DNA of 64,000 nucleotides from Lanius collurio (Eukaryota > Chordata > Aves > Passeriformes > Laniidae): NCBI GenBank assembly GCA_020086605.1, contig JACBWW010000029.1:4701882-4765881 (forward strand), written 5' to 3'. The translations under genes were made by a program, and so were the position numbers. Shown one piece after another: positions 39,818 to 52,600 of the stretch. Within the stretch, counting starts at the first letter, position 1; each line of letters begins with the position of its first letter. Under the pieces are notes generated by a model, which searched no databases, was not told the DNA's origin, and worked only from the letters and a program-made list of their open reading frames with translations.

Positions 39818-42800
39818 CTGGAACAAGACCAAGGGTGTGAGATGGGGATGGCTGCCTGGGACCAGCCTGGGGGAGACATCTGGAACTTTGCCCAGCACTG
39901 ACCCCAAGGCTGGGCCATGCACCCACCCTGCAGTAACTCTTCCTGTCCAGGATAAACCCAGAGTGGACACACAGCTCTGTGTGGCCCAGGCAGTGCCCTC
40001 CTTTAGGGATGGTTGCCTCTACTGCTGGTTACCCACCCAACCTGGTATTTTAAAATGTGCAGGGGATATGGGACCTGACCTAAGCTTCCCAAAGGTGTTT
40101 TGGGAGGATGGGTGATTGCAGCTGTACATTTCTGGGCAAATCTGAAAAATTACAGCTTCTGATGACTCCAGTGGGGGACAGTGTCTGCCCACCATTAGTG
40201 AGCCATGCCCAAGGGCTGGGGAGGAGAAAATCTGATTAACCTGAGTGCCTTAGATCTCAAAGCACTTGTGAACCATCTGGCACCACCACACTGAGGGCTG
40301 CAATGCCAGTTTGTGACCCATCCCACCGGCTCTGCAGAACACAAGACACAAACTCTTCCCCACTTGACCATAAAGAGTTCTACCAATTTCTCATTTCTGT
40401 GCTTTAAACACACCTTGGAGAGAAGAGCCAGAGCAGCTGGTAGCACACAGGAGCCACACAGCGACCTGGCAACATCCATCTCAGGTATTTCTCCTGCAGA
40501 GTGAAGCCAAAGAGAACCCACAGCTCCAACCATCTGGCTCCTCCTGTGAGCAAACACAGCCGAGGCACCAGGGAACTCGTGTTTTCCACAGGCAGCCCCA
40601 GCCTGCACAGGTGGCTCCTCAGGGGCTATTAGCCACCCACAGCACTAGCACAGGGGGACCCCAAATTAAATCAGCCAAAAATCCAATGTGCAAGGTGGAA
40701 ATTCACTGCCAGTGCCTCTCTACAATGCCTAAAGCAGGCAGCTGATCAAATTCATCAATGAACTGAGACACAGGATCAGCAGAGGAGATAAAACAGCAAG
40801 AAAATCAGCAAAAAGTTGAAAATTTTTAGGTTCACTGTCTTTTTCCAGTATTTGCAAAATCTTTCCATTAGAAATGAATAATCAGGCTGGGGATAGAGAA
40901 TCAGGTGGCTCAGGCATGTTCTCCTTGCCTCCTGAATTTGTAAGGAACACAATATTTTCATAGATGCCATTTTTTTCTTGATCATGGCAGAAGGACTAAG
41001 TTGTCTGCATATAAAATGTAACAGGAACACAGAAATGATTCACAGGAGTCCTGTGGTGGACTGGAGCTTCAGAGAACACTTTAGTGATGGACAAACGATT
41101 CTCAGTGGTGTCTGCAGAAAATAAACCTCAAAAAACTAAAATAAACCCAGCCTCACACGTAATCAAATATTCACAATAATTACATTTGTTGCCTTCACTG
41201 TTTTTGCAGCATGTTCCCATGGGATCAGCCCTTCAGCAAGAAAGGGTGAAATGAGGTTTATTTGATCGATTACAACTAGAACATTTTGGCTACATTCAGA
41301 CTATTTACAACTAAATAAAAATAGAAATAATAAAAAGAATTCCACTTAAATAATTTCCACATCTTGGACAAGTTCCAGAAGCTCTTGGTGCCTCTGTCCC
41401 CTCATACCCTACATGAGGACAAATCATCCTTCTATGCTTCTGCAATGTGTCTGACAGCTTAAGTAATATTATATATGAAACTGAATTGTGATTAATAATT
41501 TAGAAGCAAGGATCAGTGGTAATGACTTTTAATGATTCACCTTGTCTCTAGTTTTTGCTTGTGATCTTCTAGAACTTCTAGAAATTAATGCTGATTATTA
41601 CTATTTTATGGTTAACAGCTCAGACAGGAAAGATGGCTTCACTTGAATCCCCCCTGCTCAGGCACCTGATGTGAACACACCCAGCAACAGCAGTTTGGTG
41701 CTGCACATCCCCTGCACACTTCAGAGATGAAGGACAATTTTAAAGGTAGATGGCTACAATCTGCATAATATACAGTCATGGGTGAGACTGACTCCTATAA
41801 CCACACCATTGGAAGCACTGAAAAGTCTTTTTTGTTTTGACTTGTACTATTTGAATTTTGCTTATGGAGTTTTCAAGGAGCTGGAGTGTTTTGAAAAGGC
41901 CAGGAACTCTAGTCCAAATTCAGGCAGGAAAAACTGTTCAATCCCCATGACTTTGAAAAATCTGTTACTGCTCTTTGTAATATGAGAATGTGCTACAGAA
42001 GTAGTGCAAGATAAACCAATATAAAATGTCACAGAAAGAGTTGGTCTGAAGAAGACACGCTAAGAGCTGGAATCCACCAACAAAAGACTTAAAACATATA
42101 ATCAGACCTGGAAATGCTTACCCCAGCATAGTCATCTCATTCACTGATTCAGAACTCAGATTCATGCAGCCTTCAAAAAACTAAATTTCCCTAATGGAGG
42201 ATGTTTTTATTGGTCTGCAGGGAAAGAACATTGGAAACACTTAATGCAATGCCTGCTCTCATTTCCATAATTCTTTTTCCATTAAGGAATGAAAAAGAAC
42301 TGAAAAAATTACTCCCTTTTGCTGAAAATTCTGCAGATTTTCTATCCATCATCTTCTGTTTACAAAGGAAATAACACTGACATCTTTTAAACACTGAACA
42401 TTAAAAAAATATTTCCTCTATTGCAAGCTTGGTGATGATGCCAGCTTCTTTCAATCACACAGAACAAAATAATGAAAACATTAAAAGCCAGTTAGGATTT
42501 ACAACTGAAGAGACAAAACGTTCCCCTTCTCTTACACTTTCATGTTACCACGACACAAAATGAAGTATTCTGATGCATATGAGCAGGTGGAAATCCAGAT
42601 CAATGTGGCCTCAGCACCACAATAAAACAGTTATGTAGTGAAGCAATATTTTCATAAACTGTCATAGCACTAAGAGAGCTGCAGTTAGAATATCAGCATG
42701 CAACAAACAAGCACATCTTTTAAAGACTCTTTGGGCTGGTCATGCACTTTCAGTTCACCATGAACCTATTATTCATCTCTGCAGGAAATCCTGGAGAGTA

Positions 42801-44137
42801 AATACATCATTCTGCCTCTTACCCCAGCTCCTCATTAGCAGACCCAGTGCCTTAAAAATAATGCAAATGTTTGCAGACACACAATAGCATTTGCCACAGC
42901 TACTCAATAGAGTAAAACACTGGACACATGCTGCAGAAGAAAGAATATGAAAAGGGCAAAAATATGTCAGAACTGCATAGCTTGGTTCCTCATCAAGCAG
43001 TGAGGTATCCAGTAGAATAGAGAAGACTTCACAAAAGGTATCAACTCACTGTTTGCTAGGTTAAACACATGGCAAAACAAGCCAGAACAGCTCACTAACT
43101 GTCTTCCTTTGGCTCGCTTTGGAAGAGATGCTAAAAGCTCCCAGATTAGAGACTGAAATATAAAAAGCCCTTTGACTGACAACCTTAATTTGCAGCTGAA
43201 GCAATCCCAACCAGTGCTCTCTTCAGGGAAATTCAATACTTTAACAGATGTCCTTAGACTGTTTTAGGGAATTATTAAAAAATATTTGGAAATCCTTTTA
43301 AATTTTTACAGGCAATTTAAAAATAATGCTTCACAGTTGGCATATTTGTAGTTCAGATGGTCAAAAGGAATAGCTTTGATTTGATCCAATGGATTCAAAG
43401 ACTTCACACAGTAAGTGCAAGGGAAGCTTGTGGAAATAATGGAAATGGTGAATTTCCTGAAGGCTTGACAAAGTAATGGTAAAAATAAAATCTTAAAGCA
43501 TAATCTAGGTTGGCAAGGAGCAGTCTATGGAGAAGTCACTCAGAACACCATTTTCCTGCTCAACTCAACCTCTCACTGACATTACAGGAAGCAAACACTG
43601 CTCTGTGCACAGCTGGACTATCAGAAGGCATAAGTTTCTGTTCTGTAAAGCAAGCAGACAGCAAAAGCTCTCCTGCCTCTGCCCTACAGCCACAAGCAGC
43701 ACCCACCTGCCTGCACCCCTGGGTGCCATTCTAGGTTGCTGCTGATAGAGGGGAAGTTTTGTGGGGGTTTTCCTTTCTTCAAGCCCAACCAGTCCTACCA
43801 CACCAGAAGCTACATGTGAGAACAGCAGTAACAGCAGTGACACTTTCCTGCATTGCATCTTCCACTGGTAGGGACAACTCGGAGCTGCACTTCAGTTTTT
43901 TCTGGTTTGGAGTAGCAAGAATTCATCAGCCAATAATTGAGAGACAAAGCAATAATTTTAGGGCACCTGAAATGTCCTTCACTAAGAATGGTAAACCTCT
44001 GGTGAAAAGTCACAAAGGCATCACACCTCTGTAGTTTTTCTTCATGCAGCTGGGCCCAGAGAGCTGTCAAGGCCACCACACTGCATGCAGCTCATTAGTG
44101 CAGGTGCCAGGCATGTCCCCTGCCCCGCCAGGACAGC

Positions 44138-44209
44138 TGACCTTGTGACCCTTACTTTGTCATTCTTGGTCAGTTGACCCAGACATGCTTAAATTAGTCT
44201 TCCTGACCC
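44138..44209 (-). promoter_or_regulatory. Cluster of nuclear-receptor half-sites including a DR2
   Basis: TGACCT at 44138 and TGACCC at 44146 read on the minus strand as GGGTCA-ca-AGGTCA, a direct repeat with a two-base spacer. Two further TGACCC half-sites follow at 44175 and 44204, each 29 bp from the previous one. Whether any receptor binds is unknown. The spacing may be coincidental. Confidence 0.3.
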
Positions 44210-45371
44210 AGTTTGGCATGTTCCCCTACAACTTGCTCCTCTTTCAAAAGGAAGCACCAGGAATACCTCACTGTGTGATGCTCAACACGGAGTTTCCGAA
44301 TCACAAAGGTCCCCAGAACACGCTGTGAGCACAGCCAAAAAAAGCAGGACCTGTCCCAAAGCCAGCATTTCCTCCCCCTACTCCTGCCTTGAAAAAAGAA
44401 ACTCCTTTGGAGAATGTCTGATGCTGGAGAAGTTCAGAGTTGCCACCATAAAACAAAGAGCTGGGAGGAACTTGAGTGAAAGTCCTTCAGAACTGGTAAG
44501 AGACTCTGTAGGAATCAGGCAAGTGGCACTGCCATGAGGGTGAGCAAACCTCACAGAGCCTTCTACAGACACCGTGCCCCTCCTGAAGAGCAGACAGGAA
44601 GCACTGGACAGCATCTACCTTTGGCTGTGAAGAAGACAAACTTGGGAGTATCTAATGAACCCCATCCCCAAGATCCTGCTTGGAACAGCAGCCTGATCAT
44701 CATTTACATCAGCACAAAATCTAAACTTCATGCCAGCCACTACTGTTTCTATTTCAAAAGTTCTTCCTCCTTTTTCTGGTCTAGATCGCCACTACAAGAA
44801 CAGGATTTTTCCCAGAAGCCTCCTGGCACAAAAATTGAAGGCATGTAGCTAAATCTGTAGGTGACAGATTGAAAATAGTCCTTAATAAGATTTAAACATA
44901 CTTTTTGTTGTTTAATCGCTGAGTCTCTTTTGATCTTGATTTTGTCCTTCAAACAGCTGAACATAATGTTCATGTTACTAAATCCCTTTCTTAGTAGAAC
45001 TTCTGATTTGACAATGTAAGCTGTTCATAGCAGAATGAAAGCAAACTGTGAATGGAATTGGTAACAAACATTAAAACAAGCACTACAAAATGCCCCAGTA
45101 TGTGCTAGATGTGGGTCTGAAGATGGTTGCTTTTAGGAAGGAGGCAGCAGGTTCAGGGGAGATGTAACAAAACGTAGTTTGCATCCTCTTCTTCCAGGAA
45201 ACAAACTTTGTCACAAGTGGAATGTGCCCAGGTCACATAATGTGGGTCAGAGACAGAGCTGACACAGCCCTAACATGTAATGGGCACTCAAAAACCATAA
45301 ATGGAGCACCATGAGCTTAGTGTGCTGTGATACCATTTCTGACATTTTATCAAGCCTTCAAATGCTTTAAC

Positions 45372-45404
45372 AAAAAAAAAAAATCAAAAATACAAAAAAA
45401 AAAA
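45372..45404. repeat. A-rich tract
   Basis: Three A runs separated by tc, tac and similar short interruptions. No retroposed sequence was recognised beside it. Confidence 0.9.
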
Positions 45405-46620
45405 TCTGTTTTCTATGCAAACAAGGCTCAGTCACCTTCACAGAATATGCTTTACAGTACCATGAAGCTCAGTAAATACTGTGGCCCCACCCAATGTTGA
45501 CATATTTCAATGGCACAGATAGAGCAGGTCGAAGTTTTATGTCCAGTGGCACAAACCCCTCTCTTTTAGGCACTTCTTGAAGTTCATTTTAATAACAATC
45601 GAAACAAAAGATAAAATTCCTTCTGCTCCATTAAAGCAATTATGTCTTTGACTCTTCTTTTTAAAGTGCAAAGAAGGCAGGTCTGTGATGTGAGATCTAA
45701 TGACTGGGTTCTGGAAGGCTACCCAAGGGGGTTTGTATCCTTCAAAGTGATTTATTTCTGGCAATCTAGGGGTTTCTCTCTTTAGAAGAATACCTGTAAT
45801 AATCTCATGAACAGAGAGTTTTGAGAGATTGGCTGCTTCTTCAAGATGCCTAATCAGCTACTTTGCAGCTGAGACTCTTCTGAAAATTAAATTACACCAT
45901 GTCTGCTGACATTAAAAAACAACATCGAAAAATTTCCAAGGCATTGCATCTGCCTTGACTTCTCTGATGTTCTTTTTCCTTTTTTACTTCATTGACTTAC
46001 AATATAAGGAAAGCCACAGGTGACATGGTGAAACCAAGAGAAATACACATGAAAATAAAATGCAACTGTGCATGTTGGAGTTCTATTCACTATCCATGGG
46101 GGTGGGAAATCTGGGCTTGTAGCATCTCATCTGCTTTACAAATATCAGGTGTTTGTAACATCTCAAGGCTGCTGCACATCCACAAAACTTTCTCTGTTGG
46201 CAAGACTGAACTGATCATTACTGGCTTTGGAAAAATGTCTCTGGTGCATTGAAGTAAGCTCAGCTCCAGGAGTTCTCTAGTAAGGCATGCTCAGGCAGCT
46301 GAAATGAAGAGAGCAGCACAACTTGTAAAATGACCAAATAACTCTGAAAATGCTTCAAGCTCTTCACTGCACTGAGAGTTCACCCAAAGGTGATCCAGCA
46401 GAATCAGTGAAACATGTGCTGATGATTAACTTGGCATCCCTGGGGAACAGCTCTCCCTTGTACAAACAAAGCCAGACTCAAGCCATGCCAATGCTCTAAA
46501 ACAGGACAGCAGCAGCCCTGGGCTCCCAGCACATTGCTCAGCCCTTCCAGTATGAAATCAACCAAGTATTCTCTAAACATTTCAATTTACTTGAATTCCT
46601 TTGCAGAAAAGCCAAGCTGC

Positions 46621-46641
46621 AGCTGCTGCTCAGCAGCAGCT
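46621..46641. repeat. 21-bp CAG/CTG palindrome
   Basis: agctgctgct and agcagcagct are exact reverse complements around a single c. The element can fold as a hairpin and contains AGCTG/CAGCT half-sites. It is short and may be a chance product of CAG-rich sequence. Confidence 0.85.
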
Positions 46642-49600
46642 CACTCCAATCTGATCCTCGTCTCCAGGAGGTGTTGGAGCAGCAGGACTGTGGATTTGTG
46701 CTAAGTTATATTCTATTTTCTGCCTTGGGCTGTCCTAGTTATAATCACAGTCCAGTGGTGACAGATCTCCTGCTGAAGTAAACACACTGTAGGTAGGCAC
46801 AAGAGAGTGGGAGAGAAAAGAGGAGAGCTCTGCTGAGGCTTAAAGATATTCTAAATCATCCAACTACACAGCTACTCCACCGCTTGTAACTTTTACTCCA
46901 GTCAAGCGTGCAGACCTCTGTTTGTGTGTTTTCATTTTTATGGCCTTTCTGGTGTCCCAACTACCTGCCTTAAACATCTTTTAAAACCGTCAGTAAATCA
47001 CACTTCACTATCTATAAAAGACATTAGAAGACAATAGCAAAATTATACAGAACTACTAATTTCGGAGTTACTTTCCCTTACCATCAGCTTACTTGGGCCA
47101 TACTACAACCAGAAACAAGATCTCAGTGAGGGAGGTGAATACACATTTAAGAGCATATCCTGTCAAGACTAAGAAAAGCACAGCAATATTTTCTAGAAGT
47201 CAGATTCAGCAGAGACACTTGGGCTCTGCAATGCTCACACATCCTTTTAGGCATTCTGTTACTGCACTGTGTAAGGCTAAGCTATATATCCAGATATTTT
47301 TCTCCAGGAAGGCTAATAACGTGGATACCTCTGCACACTGCTTTGAAATTACATCTTTCCTTTGCTGCATGTCATGGATCGCTTACTTCTAGTATTAGAT
47401 TATAAATGGCCATGCCAACTTACGTGTGCGTGTACAGCACAAAACACAGGCAAGCTCCTAGCAGAGGCCCCTGGTGTGACTGCAATTCAGCTGCTGCTAA
47501 TAAGAAGAAGGGAAAACATTTCCATCTGTCTGGATTGGGGGAAAAAGAATTTGTGAGCCTCTGATTCATCTGCATCCATATGCTGGTATGTAGACAATGC
47601 TTATGGACACACAGACATATGTGAGGTAGCCAGCAACAGGAATCAAATCAATCACAGATCACAGCATGTGATTTGCCTAATTATGAGTAACACCTCACAT
47701 TTTTTATCTGTGCAAAAAGCACTCTGTGAGCGAGCAGATGGCACTGCTAGGGGATGGCACCAGCCTCGACAGTTGCAGATGCAGAGCATTTACACAGCGC
47801 GCTGAAAAAATGACACAACACAAGCTGCTTCCTGGGAAGAAGGCTCAAATTGAACAAGTGTCACCAAACAAAATACACGTATTTATTGATGTTCTGAACT
47901 TATCTGATCCAGCCTCTCTCTTCCAATCAAATATATACGTGCAGGCCAGGGAGTGATGCTATCTAGACAGCTCTGAAGTCTCTCAGAGCTGCCACGTGAG
48001 CTGCCTAGCACACAGCAGTGGAGGTGCAGACCAACCTGAGTCTAGTTACAACCTGCAAACCATTTAAATCCACACAAGCAGAATCAATAGGAAGAAGCCC
48101 TGCAGAGAAAGCAATTACACTGCAAAAGCAACTATATTACAGCACGGTGAGGGCTGGGAGGCAGGATGCAGGCAGCCATCCTCACTTCTGTGATTACCCA
48201 CTGGAGTTCTCTCCAATGCATATGGCCTGTGAAATGACAAGGTGCAGCCTGGACATGTTCCTGCAATCAAAGTGTTTCACTTTCTGGGCTCCTATCACAA
48301 TTATAAAGCTCTTCTTTATGAGCCCCAGCCTTCAGGTTTGCTGTGCTCCATAGGTAAATGCAGGGTTGTACATCAGGAAAGATGTTTGAAGGGCACAGTG
48401 AACTCTCCTTTTCAACAGCTTCATGGGAGTAATAATCTCATTTCCTGGATCTGCAATTATTTATTCATTGGAGACTGTCCACTTGCCACTGCATAAGACA
48501 CAAAGAAAGATCATCTGACCATTCTTGGTGATAGAAAATTCAGCTTTTCTATTCCAATTCTTTTATTTGCAGTTTTTCTTCATTTTTTTTTCCTGAGCTG
48601 CTGTAAACGCATACTCTGGCGTGACAGGTTGGAAGTAGGTATAAAATGATTGATGAAAACCATATTTAGGTCTTGTTGTGGGAATATTTATTGTAGAAAT
48701 ATGCTCAGTTAACTCTGTAGGGGAAGGACAGAAAAGGAAGGCGGGGGCTATGACTGTACCTCTGACACCAAAGTAATCTGATCTGCTTTAGTAACAATAA
48801 AGGGTTATGGAGTCACAGAAACATTTGCACAAACTCTTTTTGAATTGCTCTTATATACCCACTTGGCTTTTTCTACTGAAATGATCAATACTTGGCTTTA
48901 AGAAGGATGCTCTCTGGGCCTGCATGACCACACAGAGTCTTCCTCACAGGAATAAGCAGTGAGGCCAAGCTCTGAGCTGCAGAGCTGCAACAACTCAAGT
49001 GTGAGTTAATGTCAGATGGGAACCATCTCAGAGAGGAGGAACTACAAACCTCCACTGCCTTGGAGAGGCTGAATGTCCAACAGCCAAGGCGAGAGGGGAC
49101 TTCACAGGTAAAAGGACAGATGCAGTTAAGTGTGGGATGTGGAACTGGTCTGATCTGGAGGGAAGGTCCTAAATCATGCTGGACCCTGCCACACTGCACA
49201 CATGTACCTCCAGACAGGGCACAGCAGCAAAGCTCTGATGAGCAGCACCACTGCAGGAGGTGGATGTTTGTGTTGGGATTTGGCTGTATCTTGTGGCTGC
49301 CACTCAACAGACACTCCTGAATATCTGCTCTGGGGTGAAGAGAGGAGAGAGCACAGGCTATTGCTGTGGTACAGGGCCCATGAACAAAACTACAACCCCA
49401 ACCAGCTCCACTGGGCAGCTTTTCCATGCCTGGAAGAAGACAGGAAAGTTGTTTGGGGAAATGGTGAGTAATGGCAAAAGCAGCCAAAGAGAATGTGACG
49501 TGTGAAGGTAAAACAGAGCCCAGGGAGGAATATAAAAGCCAAGGACCCCAATTACTCTTTGGGCAATCAGCAGAGGGGCTCAGCCTGTCTGTTGTCCCGT

Positions 49601-52600
49601 TTTGAAAAGGCATTTTTCTGCTGGTGTTTTTATTCCTGAAGTTCTTTCCAAAGTCTGGAGGAACAGAACTGATCAGTGCAGACACCCAACCAGTGACTCC
49701 TACCAGCAAAGGGCGCAGGTCCTGCCTGCATGTTCCTGTTTCTTCTGCTTCACCTAAGCTACACCTCCCAGAGTGCTGCATGATAGAAACAATAAACCTC
49801 CTGCTCTCCCAACTGTGTACCAACATCAAGGCTCATAATTCATAAATAACAGTTGGGTTCTTCAGAAAACACAGAGCAAAGGTCAGTTTGCAGGAGGAGC
49901 TGGGGTTTTCAAGAGGTAGCATAATACAGATAAAATATTTTGACTTGAAGCAACAGCAGACATGCAATCAAAGGTGCTTCTCAAGGCAGCAGCTGTGACA
50001 ACAAGAATGCCACTGCCCTGTGTGGCCTCCACTTAAAGAGTGAGGGATGTTCTGCAAAAATCTGGAGGATACAGGCTCTGAACACCCAACCATGGAAAGC
50101 AGCAGAGGAACCTTGTTCTGGCTCATCCCATCCACTCACTGCCTTCCAACCACGGACACCAAGACCCTAAATCGTCCTGAGCTTCAAAGTACTCCTGACC
50201 TTGTACAGCAATTAGTGTGTGTTTGGATTATGGATTATTTGGCCATTCACTGGGTGGCTTCACCTGCATGTAGGACACAACTGTGAATCTGCCTAAAGGG
50301 AAATACCAGCTGCTCTAAGGTCAGCTGTGCCCACTCCTAACCTGCAAAATATACTCAGAAACAACAGGTTTTTAAGAAAAATAATGAATTGCTCACACTC
50401 TTACTGATCAGCCTAATCAAAAGAAAGACAACAGCTTTTGGCTAAAAAACTGAAATCCTTTCTGGAGAGTGATGCTTGATCTGTCTGACAAGTGACCTCT
50501 CTTTTCCCTTCAATCAACCCACTGCCTTCACTTTATTTTTTTTTTCTGTTTTTAAATATGTCTTACAAAGCTTCCCATTGGAAAAAAACACATCTTACTC
50601 TTCATCTGTGCTGCCTTGGGCTGCAGTCCTGTCAGATCACACCCAAGAAGGCTCAGTTTGCACTAGCACTGCAAAAGGACTTCCCAGGCACTGAGATGAG
50701 CTTTGAATGGATGATTCAGTGAACAGAAAAGCTTCTCCCAAAATCAGTAACCACCCATTCCTGGAGCCACAGCTTCTGCAGCTGCTGCTGGCTGCTCAGC
50801 AGAGAAGCAGAACTCAGATTTCACCACTTTTATTCACTGGATGCCTCACCCCAGATCAGCCCCTTGTCTAAATCAAGAGAGAACCACTGGAATCACACAT
50901 TGTTTTGCTCATGGAGAAAAAGGAACTAGAAGCAGAATATCAAGCTGCAGCTGAAAAGAAAGAGAAAATAAAAAGCTTAGATCATAAAAGCAATTTTAAT
51001 TGACTACTTTTAGATTACTAATCAAGAATCCTACAAAGTAACCTGCACTGCCTAAGACACAGTGGAAATCCTGGTATTTACTCAACATTTTCAGGAACAG
51101 TGATTTACAAATCACTGCTGCATTTGAAATAAACTTTAAATAAATCCTTCCCTTGCAAATCATAAAGAAGAGTTCTCCAAAGGAGGATGTGCCTCTATCC
51201 TTAGAAGGGACAGAGAACTCAGAACTTCTGGGTGAAGTTGGATGACAGCAGCACTGGATAGCTGATGCTCCCTGGGGAACCTCAGAGGTGAAAAAGCAAA
51301 AGCCAAGGAGGCTTTAGCTCTACTCATGCTCAGACAAAAAAAATTAAGGCTTGAAAGTGAGGAATCTCCTGCAGTTTTATGTAAGAATGGCAAACAAGGA
51401 TTGTGCTTGATGGATGAACAAGGGAGAAATACTGTGAGCTGAAGCACTTTAAGTTTTCTTTTTGTTCCATAGGTTATTCTGCTTCAGAGGGAAACGAGGA
51501 GCAGACTCCTGCTAGTGCTTCATACAACCTGCCTCAGAAAATTTTAAGGCCATGCTGGAAGCAGGTCTAGAAACCCCACGGGACTCAGAATTACAGCACA
51601 TCAGGAGGAAATCAATGGACATGTAACATTTTATACTGAAAACCTGGAGTAAATAAAGAAAAAAAGAAACAACAAAAAACCAGGCACCATGGAAACTACT
51701 TTCTTTCACCACTCCCCTAAGAAGAACAACTTTTTACTGCATGTGCTTTTATATGAAACATATTCTAACCAAAAGATGTCAAAAGCCAAAGAAATGGTAC
51801 TTTTTCTTTCAGGAGCAGCAAGGTAGTTTTCCCAAGATCCTCAACAAATTTGTCCTAAAAGAAAAGGAGCAAATTTAGAATTGTTTTTGTTTTTACCTTT
51901 GTCCTTCTTTCTCCAAATACATCTGTTATTTAGAAATAAAGAAGTATAGCAACTGGTAAATGAAATGTGGAAAATCTGACTTTGCTTTCCTGTTGTAGAG
52001 CAAAGAACACACAAACTGAGCTGTCTGTAACACCAGTTCTGTGTGCCTGCACTTCCTAATGACAGCACAGCTTGTCTTGTCGACTCCTGCATTACAAAAT
52101 ACATAACTTCCCTGCCAAAATAGTTTTGATCAGCAGAAGAGTTGCAGAAGTGTTTGCTGTCCTGTGGTAAGAAGTGACAAAGCTCTGCTCTTGAGGCTGC
52201 TTGGAAACATGAGAAAAACATAATTTTTCTTTATAATTGGATCTTCCTATTTGGTCTTTCAGCGTTTCCGTTTTCTGTTTTTCTCTATCTTCCCTCTACC
52301 CATGCCATATCAAGTTTTATTTCCTTTTCATTTCTAGCATTAAAAAGTTGTTTTTCTAGTTCAGCCTCTACAAAGCAGGCAGAATCCTGACTGTCAGCAG
52401 CAATGTCTAGACATGGTAAAGCCTTAAAGCCAAAGCCTTTGCACTTCAGAGGGATAACTTCAGCCCCCAGAGTCGCTCGTGTTTTCCGTGCCCCACTGTC
52501 CTCCTTTCCACAGCTGAAATACAGGAGATTTCTGGGATCGTGGCAAAAATGCAATGCAAAAGCTGAGGGCCCACAGAGCACCCAGCCTTAGCCCAGAGCT

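Noticed and set aside
39522..40115. Plus-strand open frame of 197 codons
   Set aside because: It overlaps SGCD exon B on the opposite strand. Its length is near the chance maximum for this window and the product is not recognisable.
50762..50812. Possible hairpin around cagcttctgcagctgctgct and its CAG-rich partner
   Set aside because: The arms are imperfect (gcttctgc against gcagagaagc) and the sequence is simply CAG/CTG-rich.
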